This document shows, piece by piece, positions 46,818 through 59,245 of a DNA stretch of 64,000 nt. Under the pieces are notes generated by a model. It was not told the origin of the DNA. It made no database searches and saw only the letters and a list, made by a program, of their open reading frames with translations. Source of the stretch: Bursaphelenchus xylophilus (taxonomy: Eukaryota; Nematoda; Chromadorea; Rhabditida; Aphelenchoididae). Position numbers and translations under genes: made by a program. Every line of letters starts with the position of its first letter. Position 1 is the first letter of the stretch. The DNA is taken from contig CAJFCV020000003.1 in assembly GCA_904066235.2 (NCBI GenBank), forward strand, positions 9,486,001 through 9,550,000, read 5' to 3'.

Positions 46818-49302
46818 TATAGTCACCCAAATTTCTTATTGTAAGTTTTTTTCAACCAAGCCCGGCCTTACGCAGCCTCCCCACGCAAAGATCATACACT
46901 TTCCTCAAATTTTGACTATTGACGTGAGTTCATCCTGTTTACAACTCTCCTAATTGGCTTCCCAGAAACAAGAAATGATCCTGGGCCCTAATTAAAATCA
47001 CTTCAGAAGAATTAATTATTCCATATGTTTTTCAAATCCAATTACTCTCGAAAAATCTTTGTTTTCAAGTTTATTGGGCCAGCGGTTTTTTGCAGATTAC
47101 GCAGAAGATTCGACGAAGATCTGAGGGTTTTCACCGTGGTATTTTAGAGGGAAAAACTCCTGTTTCACGTTTACAAATCCCTATTTTTCCACTCTGGATA
47201 ATCCTCGAACGCTCAAAGTTTCAGTCGTTTTTTGCACACTCTGTGGATAATGCTGGACTTACTTTGATATTTATCGAATTCTTTTTGTTCTCCAGAAGGG
47301 TCAAACTGCTGTATTATACAGTACATTCTGATGGTGTAAAAAGTTTTGACATAATTTTGCACTGTGCAAAAACTTTGACTTACTGCACCGTGCATGCCAA
47401 AATTAAGCCTATTTTTTACAACGCACCGTGCAAAAATGAAGTTCCTTTTGCTGTGCGAATTTTTAAGGAGGAAATTAATTATCATGCTGGCAAAAAATTG
47501 TGAGTATAAAATTTAATTATCCGTTGAAATTTCTAATGTCATCTATAAACGTTTTAGGCCAGACTGAATTCTTTAGAAACTTTTTATTTTTTCTAATGTC
47601 AAAATCTTTCTTACGCTATAATTTCCTCATATTCCAGCCGACTCCATCAATTTCCGCCGCTAGAATTCCATATTTGGATCATTGTCGGCGTTGTTAACAT
47701 TCTCTAATCTTATTAGCTAATCTTATTTCCCAATGTATTCTCACAACTGCCGGCTAATCTCAGCTAAATTTATTTAAGTTATTTTTGCGATAATCACTCT
47801 TTTATGTAATCTTCTGTTTCCAGAGGATATATAAAGAATTTTTGGGTGTGGTAGAGGGGTATTTGGAGTGTCTGGTTATCGTATTCATTGGCTAAAAAGT
47901 AGGCTTTGAACTATGGATTGACAGAGAGATCTAGATTGCCCTAGGATGGGAGGTTCTTAAAATTATATACCCTTAGAAATACTATAGCAAAATTCACAAA
48001 AAACTGCCATATTTTTTCTGATCTTTGGCCTATGGAAATGCCCTAGATACACTTATTAATTTAAACTTTTAGACTACCCCTGACTGCCTTACATATTAGC
48101 CAACCGCGACCGCATCCCGAAGGACCTAATTCGTCCGCGCATTTCTCTTTGAAATGCGATATGTTTTGGAGGAAGATTGACTTCTAATCTGTTCAAACTG
48201 GGACTCGATTTCCGTCGTATAGCCCCAATTTTCCCATGACGAAAAGTCGGTTTTTTGGTGGCGAGTAAACGAACGGAGACTTTGTTTCCGCCGTCTTCCG
48301 GACAGCTAATTTTGGGAATGTCCGCGGGCCGTTATTACGTCGCGGAAACAGGGAAATTGCGGGGGTCAGTATCGCGGCTCGGATCAGATTATACGTTTGT
48401 AGGCTGTTGATGCGGGATTTGCAACTTTTTAGAAATTTTTTAGGTTAGAAAAATACAGTAGTTTATTTGAGGTCTAGTCTAATTTACCGTCCATTTTTTA
48501 GCCTATACTTCCCTTACCACTCCAAAGATTAGCTAAAAAGTCAGGTTTTATTAGACTTTTGAACGGCGTAGGCTTCCAAAAACACGGCCATCTGGTGCTT
48601 GGCAAGTGGCCAGATCTGTTTTGCAATTGGTCAGCTCACTAAATTCAGAACAATCGTCGAAATTACAGCTTGTTATGGACTCTCTTTTATCATAGTTTCT
48701 TCTGAAAATGAATATTCAATTTGGGAAAGTGGATTTCTAGGTCGCGGTTATAATATTATTAATTTATGGTAATCAAAATTTGAGGTCGCTTAATTAACAC
48801 TGTTGACAACAACTTTTATTACTTTGAGGAAGCTTGTCTGCGCTTTTCTGGGAAGAATTTTATTTTGCGAAAAAGATTGGTAGAACTGAATTGCTTGTTT
48901 TTTAAACGTCATGTCTATGTGTAATGTATTTTCAAGTTTAAATTTGATTTGAAAAAAACTACCAAGTTGAGTCAGAGTATCGAAAAATTTAGAACTGGGA
49001 GCCATTAAAATTTTTGTTTTTGATCATATCCCTGTCTATGTTGTGGTTAAATAATTACTTTTTTTGTCTAACCCGGTAGAATTAAGGAAAATTTTTCTTT
49101 CATATAACCGCAATAGGTTGTTGTTTGGACCAATCTAAAAATCTCACTTTTCCCGCAAAGGGCGAGCTTGAAATTTCGTATGTGAAGTTCATTAAAATTT
49201 GAGGATAGAAAATTTATGAACCAGTCAAATCCATGAACAAATAAAACCTGTCTATAACAAACAATTTAAAGAAGTCACAAGGGCCATTCTTTGGCCAAAA
49301 TA
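46818..49302. other. Gene-free stretch with a small GCACNGTGC cluster
   Basis: Three palindromes lie at about 47360, 47384 and 47422. Otherwise AT-rich with no gene I can support. Confidence 0.4.
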
Positions 49303-49555
49303 CAGTGAGGGACCTGATCCAGTGGCAAAAAACGTATTATTTTGTATCCGGGAGGTATCAAAAATGTGGCAAAATGCCTCACTCTCCAACTAAAAAACTT
49401 CGTTTTGAAGGGCGGCCCTTTCCCTCACAAAAAGAGCAGGCGGGCTTTTGAAATCGGAGTTTTTTCACTTGGAGAGGGAGGTATTTTGCTGCATTTTCGA
49501 CACTTCCCAGATGCAAAATGGTTCGTTTTTGGCCAATGAATCAGCTCCGCCACTG
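49303..49555. mobile_element. MITE family A, copy 5
   Basis: Ends CAGTGAGGGACCTGATCCAG and a right arm finishing CGCCACTG, flanked by TA on both sides. 253 bp, both arms present. Confidence 0.85.
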
Positions 49556-51779
49556 TATAAAAAATGTTGTCTAAATTTTATAACGGAACTTTTTCTATAG
49601 TGAACGAATCCTTTAGTCCCAGGCAATTTGCTGTACAGAAGCTCTACCGCAAGGCCTAGAAAAAAATATTTCATTCCAAATTTTGTTCCAAGTTTTACAA
49701 CAAACTGAGCGCCGCACTTCAAGTACTTGCCCTATGAATCCTTATTTTTCCCCCAAGCGATTTTTAATTAAAACTCTAAAAATTCAGATATAAATATAGT
49801 TTTTTATTGTAAAATTTCCGGCATTGTTATTGTCCTATTTTTAAAATTTGTAAAAAGTTTCGACATTAATTTTTTGTTGAACCCTGAAACCAGGAGGTCA
49901 TCAATTCTGTCCAATAATCCGTGTTTCATCGAATCTCACATCTTCTCCCAATTCCTACGCGATTTGCCCCACATCGTGTTCATGTCCAATTAAAATGTCG
50001 TCAGTCTCATCCAATTAGTGGACGAAAACTTATCGCTGTTTGTCCGAATTCGCCTGCGCCTTACGTTCTTCTTGTTATTGCGGTCCGTTTTTTCAGGAAT
50101 CCGAGAATTTTGGTCGCGACTATGACGGTGGTTTCAATGTTTATGGGTAGCCAGTGTTATCTGTTGTTGTAAACTTTGGAGAAGATCATTTCCTGGGCGT
50201 TTACAAGTACTGTAAGTTGGCTTGATCTTGAGATTTTTTGAATACATTGCACTGCTCTGAAGTCTTGAAATTGTCATCCAAAATGAGCTTATAAGAGTGT
50301 AAATATTTAATTCAAAATGACATCACCTTTTGAAATTTTCGAACAGCTTGTCCTAATGACTAATTAGCAAGGAGAATTTGTTTATATTAAGATTCCTGAG
50401 GAAGAAAGGAATTACATTTCTTGCAAGATAATCTTTTGCATAAAATTTGACTTTACTAATCTGTGACAAATTAAATTTTTTTCATTAAACCAATCCTTTT
50501 TATTAAAAAATTAAGAGAACATTTTAAAAAATCTTTTTGCTTCGGTGTAATTCAAGATTGAGATTTTCTGAAAAGCATAGGAGATTTTTAACTTGCGATG
50601 TGCTGGAATTATGACCGTGTCACTTAATTTTCTATGTTCTACCATCTGCAGAGATCACTGAATATCTCAGCTGTTGTTGCACAAGCTAAAACTTTTAGAA
50701 TTTGATTTGTGACCTATGCAAAGCAGTTTTGCCAAATTTGGTGGAAATCTATGCTTTGCATCTTGACCGTTATCGCATAGTAAAGTTATTCTAAAGGAAT
50801 GACAAAATATTTTTTTAATAACTTTGTCATCGCTTATGATCTTTGATTACCCCCGAAAATTTCAAAAAAAAAAATAATTTTTTCCTCAAAACTCCCAAAA
50901 CGCCTCCGCATATTTCCTATACGTCTTGTAACCTTATAAAGTTGTCAGGTTTGGCCCGCGAAAAAGCCGGACTTTGTTTTCCGATAAACACGTCGTATAT
51001 CACATATGTGGCAGGCGGGAAGTAAAGATTTCCGAAGATGGGCTCTTCAGTTTTTATGGCCAATACGCGGCCCAACTAAACGACTATTGAATTAATCAGT
51101 TTTTTCGTTTTCTAATTATTTGCTGCCACTTTTATAACAATGGAGCCGTGGATGTTTCCGTAAGGACTACGCAAACTTTCGCGTGGGTGGGGTTGAAAAA
51201 TGGGCTTTTGATTGTTGCAAGGGCTGTTTTTAGTACATATAGTATAGGAAAGAATATTGTAAAGTCGGCCTTGTATAGCCTTAAGGGCAAAAAATATTTC
51301 AGAAAATTCAAAGGAAAAGTAACCGAATTGATCGAGAAAAAGTTGTTGAGAGTTCTGCCTACAGTGTCCCTCTATATTATACAGCAATCCCTAAAAGTTT
51401 AAGCTCAGGTTTTGCGGGCTCTGCTAATATATTTAACGACATTTGAAGGCGCCAGGGCACCTAAAACCAAGAAAATAAATGCTATTTTTCTTGGTATGTC
51501 CTTGCTGATCTTCTGTAGAAAAGCTTGAGCTTAGGCGTTTAAAATAAAGTGCAAATCTTCCCACATTTAATATAAAGAAATTTTCAAACTTTCGGAAACT
51601 TTCATCAAAAAGATCCCGGCCATTTCTACAGAGCACAATCTGAAATTATCGTATCTATTTTTCATAACATTCACCGAAATCTGACCGCAGGGCTTCTTTT
51701 AATTCCTTCTTAAGACCCCTTGGCTATCAATAAAACTATGATATCAAGTTGATTTTGTTTAATTTACGTCATTTGTTTC
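49556..51779. other. Gene-free stretch, upstream of the GPCR gene
   Basis: A family B tip fragment (GAGCGCCGCACTTCAAGTAC) lies near 49708. Open frames at 49921-50172 and 51148-51402 are hydrophobic or basic but lack homology and splice partners. The GPCR promoter should be at the right end. Confidence 0.4.
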
Positions 51780-51781
51780 AG
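51780..51781 (+). other. Putative trans-splice acceptor, GPCR gene
   Basis: TTTGTTTCAG ends eight bases before the ATG at 51789, with no upstream exon obvious. It fits a spliced-leader acceptor; a 5' UTR intron is the alternative. Confidence 0.5.
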
Positions 51782-51788
51782 TTCCCAA

Positions 51789-54163
51789 ATGGCGGATACG
51801 GCGTGGTGGGACACGTCGACGGCTTGTTATCACGAGCCCAAAGTGCACGACCATGAGCTGTACTTTCAACTGAGCACAATCAACGTTTATATCCTCTTAC
51901 CGTTGGCCGTTTTGGGGCTCTTCTTCAATGCTTCGGCTTTGGTGAGTTTTTCAGCGGTGACTTCTATTTTTGTGGAGCATACTGTAAAAAATATGCGCAA
52001 AGCTCGATTTTCTGGGTTAGTAATACGTTTTAGGCTATACATATATAGGATTTGTACAGTAAAAAGTTTGTGCAAAAAATTGCAAGCTACCATAAAAAAA
52101 TTATTTGTTTTAGAAAGCTTTGTTGTAGGCAGGTTCATTTCGACTCGAAATCTAATCTAGACACTCAGTAACTGTTTTTATACCTCTTAGTTTCTATCGT
52201 AATTCCTCCTATATCTTCGATTTTTTCAGATATGTCTGTACAGTCCGCCAAAGATCACATCGGGGGTATTTATTTACCTGAAAGCGCTGCTAATCCTCGA
52301 CCACTGCCATATTATTGTAACGTCGGCGACGGTGCTATTGCCTCAACTCTGCGATCGTCATCATTCCAAGGAGCATTTGTTTTATCAGTAAGTCATCATT
52401 TTTTATTTCCTCAAAATTTTTCTCATACGCGGAGAAATCTTATTTTCTCCCAGATAATTTACTTCAATTTACCGTATCCTTCTTTCAGATACTGTATGGT
52501 GGAGCGGCGTTTCCTAAAATACACTCTTCCTCGACTTGAAAGTACGGTCAATCTTCTGCATGTCTGGACGATAGCCTCGCTTTCAATTCATCGATACTGG
52601 AAGATCTCAAGGCCGGTTGTATCGCGGTTTAAGGACACCGCGTCCAGAGCGCGTACAGTGTTGTTAATCATGTTCATCATCGCTATTTTATTCCGTTCTC
52701 CAATCTTTTTCTTCGAACTTGAGCTTAAAATTAAACCCTTTCCGAGGATCCTCAGACGCCCCGAGACTACTGAGGTAAGCGCAAAATTAGGTACATATAA
52801 TAGATGATAAGGATGGGGTGGTGCACGAGCTACGAGGCTTAAATTTTGATTGAACTAAAATAGCTTATAGAAGGCTATTTTAGATTTTTCACAGCTCCGT
52901 AACACCACCTTTAAGACAATTTTTAAAAGAATGACTTATTGCGTTCTCGTATTTTACAAATTACTTTTACTACAAACATTATTTTCAGCTTCTCTCCCCG
53001 TATCGCGTGGTCTATCACACATTTCTGGACCCAATTCTTTCAAATTTTGTCCCATTCGTGTGGATGTGCGTCTTTTCGATATTAACCTTGATTGAAATCG
53101 CAAAAAGTCGACAGTTCGGCTATGCCCAATTCAACCCCGAAAACTTTGCCATCTCAAGTGCCATGGGGATGAAGAGGAATTCGTATGGAAGCAGATCGAC
53201 CGGTCGCAATTCCACGGACATTGTGGCCAAGCCCAAAGCGTCGTTGACGTTTACGCAGCCGTTGACATATTTGAGGAAAAGGGCCGATTCAATACGACAG
53301 AAACAGGAATTTCGGGCGACGGTTTCGATAATTGTCATCATTTTATTGTATCTGCTGTTACATTCGCTTCAAGTTTATAATGTCATAAGGAAATGGCAAC
53401 TGATCTTGATGGAGGAGTGTCCAACACGGTAAGCGGGGTTTCGAAAATTTGTTGGGGTCTCAAAACTCGATGAAATTCATTTATTACTAACAAGAAAAGT
53501 ATTAAGTTGGATAAAAAGTTATGACCATTTTCTTGCAAAAGTTTGAAGTCGATTATTTTCTAGCTCAGAGCCCTTCATAGTTCAACATACTTATAGACTA
53601 ATAGAGAGCTTATCGAAGTTTCATCTAGGGTGTATTGCAAAGCCTTACGGCTTAGCCGAGATTTTTTATTGCTAAAAACTCGAAAGTGACCTGATTTTGG
53701 TAGGGTACGAAACAACTCAGATCACGTCCCTTTGCCAGCCGCTGATGGTCTCGGATTGCTGTTATTATAATCTTCAAGGATTGTAGAAGACGCTGACACA
53801 GCATCGTTACTAGGTAGCTGTGACAACTCATTTTAAGAGCTGTTTTTTCCGGAAGATTACCGAAGCCGTCGATTGAAAAACGCGTCTAAATAATACCTCC
53901 AACACTCAGTTTTTACAGCAAAAAAACTCTTTTAACCATCATCCTATCTTGTTTTCAGAACCGACTACATCCAGTCGCATGTGTCCACAGTGCTCTCCAT
54001 GTTGTCGGCGACTGTAAATGCCTTTGTTTTTATCGCATTTACCAACCGCTTGCGGCACTACGTACAAATGCTGATCCGCAAAACATCCCGATCCTTCTCC
54101 AGCTCCAGCGAGCCCCCATTATCACCGAGAACAACGATTTCAACCGATCCCATGGTAGTGTAA
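51789..54163 (+). CDS. Class A (rhodopsin-like) G-protein-coupled receptor, peptide-receptor type
   Basis: Exons: 51789-51941, 52230-52387, 52489-52774, 52989-53428, 53959-54163; 413 residues, in phase. Seven hydrophobic segments: NVYILLPLAVLGLFFNASAL (TM1), a TM2 with LLILDHCHIIVTSATVLL, TM3 with VNLLHVWTIASLSIHRYW, TM4 with VLLIMFIIAILF, TM5 with SNFVPFVWMCVFSILTLIEI, TM6 with ATVSIIVIILLYLLL and TM7 with MLSATVNAFVFIAF. Nematodes have many such orphan neuropeptide (FMRFamide-type) receptors, and no ligand can be assigned. Oddities: the DRY motif is HRY, and NPxxY is NAFVF. The third cytoplasmic loop is long and basic (MKRNSYGSRSTGRNST). The tail ends Ser/Thr-rich. A CGTATTTTAC motif lies in intron 3. 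Confidence 0.88.
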
Positions 54164-54221
54164 ATAATCTATTCCTTTGGTCACTATAATCTATTCCACA
54201 GCTAATGTGCATTGTATATAT

Positions 54222-54227
54222 AATAAA
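54222..54227 (+). terminator. Probable poly(A) signal of the GPCR gene
   Basis: AATAAA about 60 bases after the stop codon at 54161-54163. Confidence 0.55.
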
Positions 54228-54693
54228 TACTGTTATGAATATATTTTCTGACATTTACGGAGGCAGAAAAGTAATTTTGGGTCCTCTAAAATTGCTGGCC
54301 GTTGTTTCACGTTTTGGGCCGGGGAAAAGAAGGGAAAACGGATCGTTTACATCATTATCGTCAGAAAGACCCTTTCCAGAAAGAGTTAGACTTTTGGAAA
54401 ACAAAATTAGATAGCAGAAAATGGCTTCCAGAACATTTCCAGGATGGTCCAATTTCGGATCAAAGACCGATAAGGCCGATTTATACTGGTCTTCCTCCCC
54501 TAACGGTCTAGTAATTTTTTTTAAAGGCTTCTGGATCAGTAGTGAATTTATTTTAATTTTTTTTGACATGAACATTACGGAATATGTGAGAAAAAAAAGT
54601 TTTAGTCTCATTACCATAGGGTTACGTTTTCATAAAACACTATGTTCCAATGTGGGAATTGAGATGCGAAAAACATTTTTTATAAAATATATA

Positions 54694-54921
54694 CAGTGAC
54701 GAACCTGATCCAGCGGCAAAGAACGTACCATTTTGCATCCGAGAAGTATCAAAAAATGTGGCAAAATGCCTCCCTCTCGGGCCCTTTCCCTCACAAAAAG
54801 AGCGGGCGCAATTTTGAAATCGGAGTTTTTTCACTTGGAGAGGGAGGTATTCTGCTACATTTTTGATGCTTCCCGGATGCAAAATAGTACGTTTTTTGCC
54901 ACTGGATCAGGTCCGCTGCTG
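54694..54921. mobile_element. MITE family A, copy 6
   Basis: Left CAGTGACGAACCTGATCCAG and right GCCACTGGATCAGGTCCGC, flanked by TA at 54692-54693 and 54922-54923. Confidence 0.85.
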
Positions 54922-54923
54922 TA

Positions 54924-55857
54924 TACTTCTTGGCTTATGCATAATTATGCAGATTTCCTGGGAGAATTGACTGAAATCCCAACTTTTTTTCTCTGACCGC
55001 CCTCTTCTCTCTGGCTCTATCGTCGGCAAAGGCGGTTGCATCTACCAGGTGCACCTGCAAAGCGCGAGCTCAAACTTTTCGCAGCTTTTACGTAGCCACG
55101 AGACAAAACGCATGCCAATTTTCTCCCTTTGTTTATTTTAAACTTTTCCTCTCTCCACCAACGTCACAGGCCTTGTTAAAATCGAAACTCCCACGGTTGC
55201 CATGAGTTCGCTCCATCGACGCCAACCAGGAAACATTTGCTTTGTTTTGGGACTTTACAAATTCCGAGGCAAAGGCCTTAAAAGTTCTCTGAAGCAATTG
55301 CTGTAAGCGTCCTTTTTGTTTATGAACAGACCACAAAGGGCCCAGCTTCGGCCAGGACGCGTGACTCTTCATTCGGAATATTTTTTTGACCAAATATGTT
55401 GAAATCAAAAGGAATTGGCGAGGTTTTCTAAGGAAATTGTTCGGGAAAATTTTCATTTTTGATTTTTTAAAGGGATAAGTTGACCTTTGCATCTTGCTAT
55501 AAATTGTTTTTGTCATCTGCTATCTCAAAGCTGACATTATTATTTTCGGTTTATCTGATTTTCGGCCTTGTTATTGCAGGGCTGTTTACTTTCGAATCGT
55601 CTTCCACGAGGCTGGGCCTCGTGGCCGGGAATTTAAATGAGGTTTTGTAGATAAAATTAACCCAGTATTCGGGCATGTGTTTGCAGTTTTTCGCGTCGAA
55701 ATTGCTAATACTCCGCGTAAAAGTGGGTTTGTGGAGGAGCGGCGGCATTTTTTGTTTGTGGTTTTGCAGGCCTTTGCAGGAAATTTTTAATATCGGTTGA
55801 ATATTTTGGTTCTACATAGGGATTAGCAGGTTTGTAAAGTCATTTGAGTGATTTTTG
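54924..55857. other. Gene-free stretch
   Basis: A decayed family B interior piece lies at about 54990-55080 (CTGCAAAGCGCGAGCTCAAA). No supported gene. Confidence 0.4.
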
Positions 55858-56262
55858 ACGTTTGTGCGGTGCGAAAACGAAACTTCGCTTTGCACTGTGC
55901 AATTTACGGTTTTTTGCACCGTGCAATAGGCTTTTTTGGGCTGTCGCTCGCACCCTGACCTTTTTCGCACAGTGCAAATGGCAGAAATCATTTTTCGCAC
56001 AGTGCATGTCGCTGGAGTGATTTTGGCGTTTGCACGGTGCGAAAACGAAGCTTCACTTTGCACTGTGCAATTTTCGGCTTTTTGCTCTGTGCAATAGGCT
56101 TTTTTGGGCTGTCGCTCGCACCCCCACTTTTCTTGCACAGTGCACGTCGCCGAACTCACTCCTGCGACTTCGCAAACGGACTAGAGAAAGCTTTCGAAAT
56201 CAAAGTCGCGCTTTGCTGACCCACTCAAAGATTTTTGGAAAAAACTATGGGAAATGAGGTGA
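55858..56262. repeat. Family E repeat, copy 2 (GCACNGTGC array)
   Basis: Two tandem units of about 150 bp with seven exact GCACNGTGC palindromes, then a tail (AACGGACTAGAGAAAGC through AAAACTATGGGAAATGAGG) that is also present at 61918-62007. The TIR of the other copies is missing on the left side. Confidence 0.8.
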
Positions 56263-56504
56263 GACGGTCAGAAAAAAAATATGTTTTCTAATCATACAAC
56301 GGCCAGATTGTATAGTGAACGTTGCATGACTTTATAAAAATTTAGAATAAATTTTTCCAAGACATTTTTAATATTCCTTGCTTGCTCGCCTCTGGGAGCA
56401 GAAACCCTCCAAGCTTTTTTAATATAAACTTGTGGGCTTTTGCAAAGTGCGTGTCCAAAAATACTATAAGAAAAAACGCCGTGCTTAAGGAAATTTCCGA
56501 CCCA

Positions 56505-56655
56505 ACCAATCAATCCGTCGGGAAAATAATTCGGACTTGTCATATCAAAACGTCTGGCCTCATCGCAAAAAGTTGGTGCATTCCCCAACCTTTCAAGCGA
56601 TGATGAGCGGTTAGGAGCGCGAGTCCGAATTATTTACTTCCCGCCAGACTGATAG
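56505..56655. mobile_element. Palindromic MITE (CTATCAGTCTG termini), copy 2
   Basis: A diverged copy of the 20096 element. The left end is mutated (CAATCAATCCGTCGGGAAAA); the right end GCCAGACTGATAG is good. Shares ATCAAAACGTCTGGCCTC with copy 1. Confidence 0.65.
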
Positions 56656-59236
56656 CTCAAAAGTAGCCGCTCTACACTTTTTTCGAAACCCATTCGTGCG
56701 CGATCAAAGTACATTCCCTTCGAAATATCTTCCATAAAATCACGTAAAGCAAATATATCCGAGGCTGGACGTGTTTTTTACTAAAAAAACGGATCAACTT
56801 TTGATCCTGACCAATAGTGAGTCTTTTGAAGAAAGGGTTTTTTTGTCTCACCAAATTTTTATATGAGAAAACAATCTTAAAAATAAGATTCTTTGGGATC
56901 TCGAGTTTTTAAAAAAATCAAAAAATTTTGTTTTTTAAAATTTTTAATTTTGCAAAAATGTGGTTTTGAAGCGAAAATTTATTTTCCACCTGTCACACGA
57001 GAATCAGTGGTAAATTTGTTTACTATTATTTTATTCTTTACTCTTGGGATTGTTGACGATTATTTTGAAATCCTTCTGACTTCAAAAGTAACTCCAGAAA
57101 AGACGAATACAAAAGCCTGTTTACCATTTCCTGCACTCAAAATCTGACCCGCTGATCAGGCCGTAACTCCCTCACTGGCCAATATTTTTCCTTCCTTTCC
57201 TTTCCGCGCTTCCTGGATCACTCCAGAATTGTTTATTTGCCTTTGAATTCTCGGCGTCCTCTTCGGGTTCTGCACGCGCGAACGGATCAAAACATGGGCG
57301 AAATTCGTGTTTGCCAAGAGAGAAATCCCTTGCGAAGTAAGGACACCATGTGCCCGGGGTATTTCCGGAGCCGCATAAATAGGGAGGGGGGTCAGGGCTT
57401 GTTTTTGAATGAAAATAAGCAGGATGCACTAAAAACTGGAGATTTGGGCGGGGGATAAATGGCCGCACTGGTCTTAAAGGTCTTCTTCCGAAGATTAGAC
57501 GATTATAATATCGATTTTTTGAGAGGAAAGAGTGCTTTTCTGTGAAGAAATTGTGTGGTAAGCTGATATTGTGTAGAGAAGTTTTCGTCGAAAAAATTAC
57601 AGTGTAAAATATGATGATGATTTTTTTGAAACTCGCCAAAATTTTGACTTATGTTTTCTAAGCCGCCCTCGAGCTTTTTAGCTTATATTTTGCTATAAAA
57701 AACGATGATTTAACGTCAAGAAAAATGTCGAAAATCAAGATTTCTAGGCGAATTTTTGGTTGAAAAATATGCATATTACTGTTTCTCACGATTACTGTAA
57801 TCTCCCGTCTAGAGAAATCTAAAAATTTCAGCGCAATTTCAATTCTGAACTTTTCAAAATTTGATGGACTTCCCTTCTAAGCCATTTGATTTTTAATTTT
57901 GTTTTTGTCCATCTATTTTTAACATTTTTCCACTCTAATTAATCGTTTTCCTCTTTGTTTTCCAAAACCCGTGGGACTTCTTGGCTGTAAATAAACCTGA
58001 GCGCTCAATACATTTTTTATTCTTGTTTTCCATCCCCTAACATGTCTTTTTCAACAGCTATTTACAAACCCTGAGGGTGTTTATGACTCGTGTTTATATG
58101 TTTTTTTATTTCATTCTGAATTTCCTTCCTTGTTGATGTCATGCTGACTAATAATGGATTCGTATTCACTTGGATTACCTTCTAATTAAATGAGGTCCGG
58201 CTTGAGATTTTGCCAGGGCGGGATCTCTGATCCGGCCTTCCGTCAAAACATCCTGACTTCGCTTTTTTTCATTAAGACAGTCGACGGAAAAGTGCAGCAC
58301 AATACAAAGCGTTGGCCGAATTGAGCGCTCAAAAACGGGTTTGCGGCCGGACGCGGCCCGGTGCCCTGAGGCGGCCGTTTCTCCGCTTGTGCACGTCGTG
58401 TTTCGGCCGTCGGCCCTCAACCCAACGAAAGTCTTTTCCCTCCACGGCGCAGCGGCTCTTTGGATTTTTCCAACTTATTTTTTCCGTCTCTTTCAATCGC
58501 CCAACACTTTCGCCATCGGGGATTTGGAAATTTTTCTTCTCGAGCATTCGGCCCGTGTTTATCCCTCGTCTCAGACATTAACAATGCTCGAGGAAATTGT
58601 TTTCTTTTTGGTGCAGAAATACTGTTTAAAATACGTACCCACTAGTTACGATTTTTTTATTTTGGATCCCTATTTTACGGAGAAAAATCAAACTAAAACC
58701 ATTTAGTTTAGTTGGTTCTGTCTTGTAAATAAATCCTCTGCAAAGAGGATTGTCGATTTTTTTCAGCAATAATCTTCAAGACCCCTGCGGCAATCCTTCA
58801 AAAGTTTGAGAATTTGACCTTTTTGCGAGCTAATTTAAGTAGTTAAGCGATGCATTTTTTGACATGTTGTATACTGGCGGCACGTTTCCTTCTAATTTTT
58901 CATACTCCATGGCATTTTAATTTTTGTCGGCATCAATTTCCTCCATTTTTTAAGCGTGTTAAAGAGTCATAGAGTTTGAAGTGGGTATTGTGGGAAATCT
59001 CGGAAAGTTCAGATTCAACCCTCATTTACTGGGTAATAAACAGATGAGACATCTTTTTACTATAGACAAGACTTTTTATTGAAAATTAGAAGATCCTATA
59101 TCAATCTCCTTTTCTGAAACGGCTTCATTTTTTCAGAGATTCAACTGTTTTTTCAATTTGAATATAAATTTTTATTTTTGCGTTTATTCGATGAGAAATT
59201 TAAAATACGCCGTCATAACCAATAAATCGATTTTTC
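56656..59236. other. Intergenic: upstream of the NDRG gene, with a GC-rich block
   Basis: Mostly AT-rich and without a supported gene. About 58190-58560 is clearly GC-richer (GCGGCCGGACGCGGCCCGG) and open in several frames on both strands. Its position about 0.7-1 kb upstream of the NDRG start suggests a promoter, first exon or enhancer, but I see no homology. Confidence 0.4.
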
Positions 59237-59238
59237 AG
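59237..59238 (+). other. Putative trans-splice acceptor, NDRG gene
   Basis: CGATTTTTCAG ends seven bases before the ATG at 59246, typical of a nematode spliced-leader acceptor. Confidence 0.5.
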
Positions 59239-59245
59239 ATCCAAA

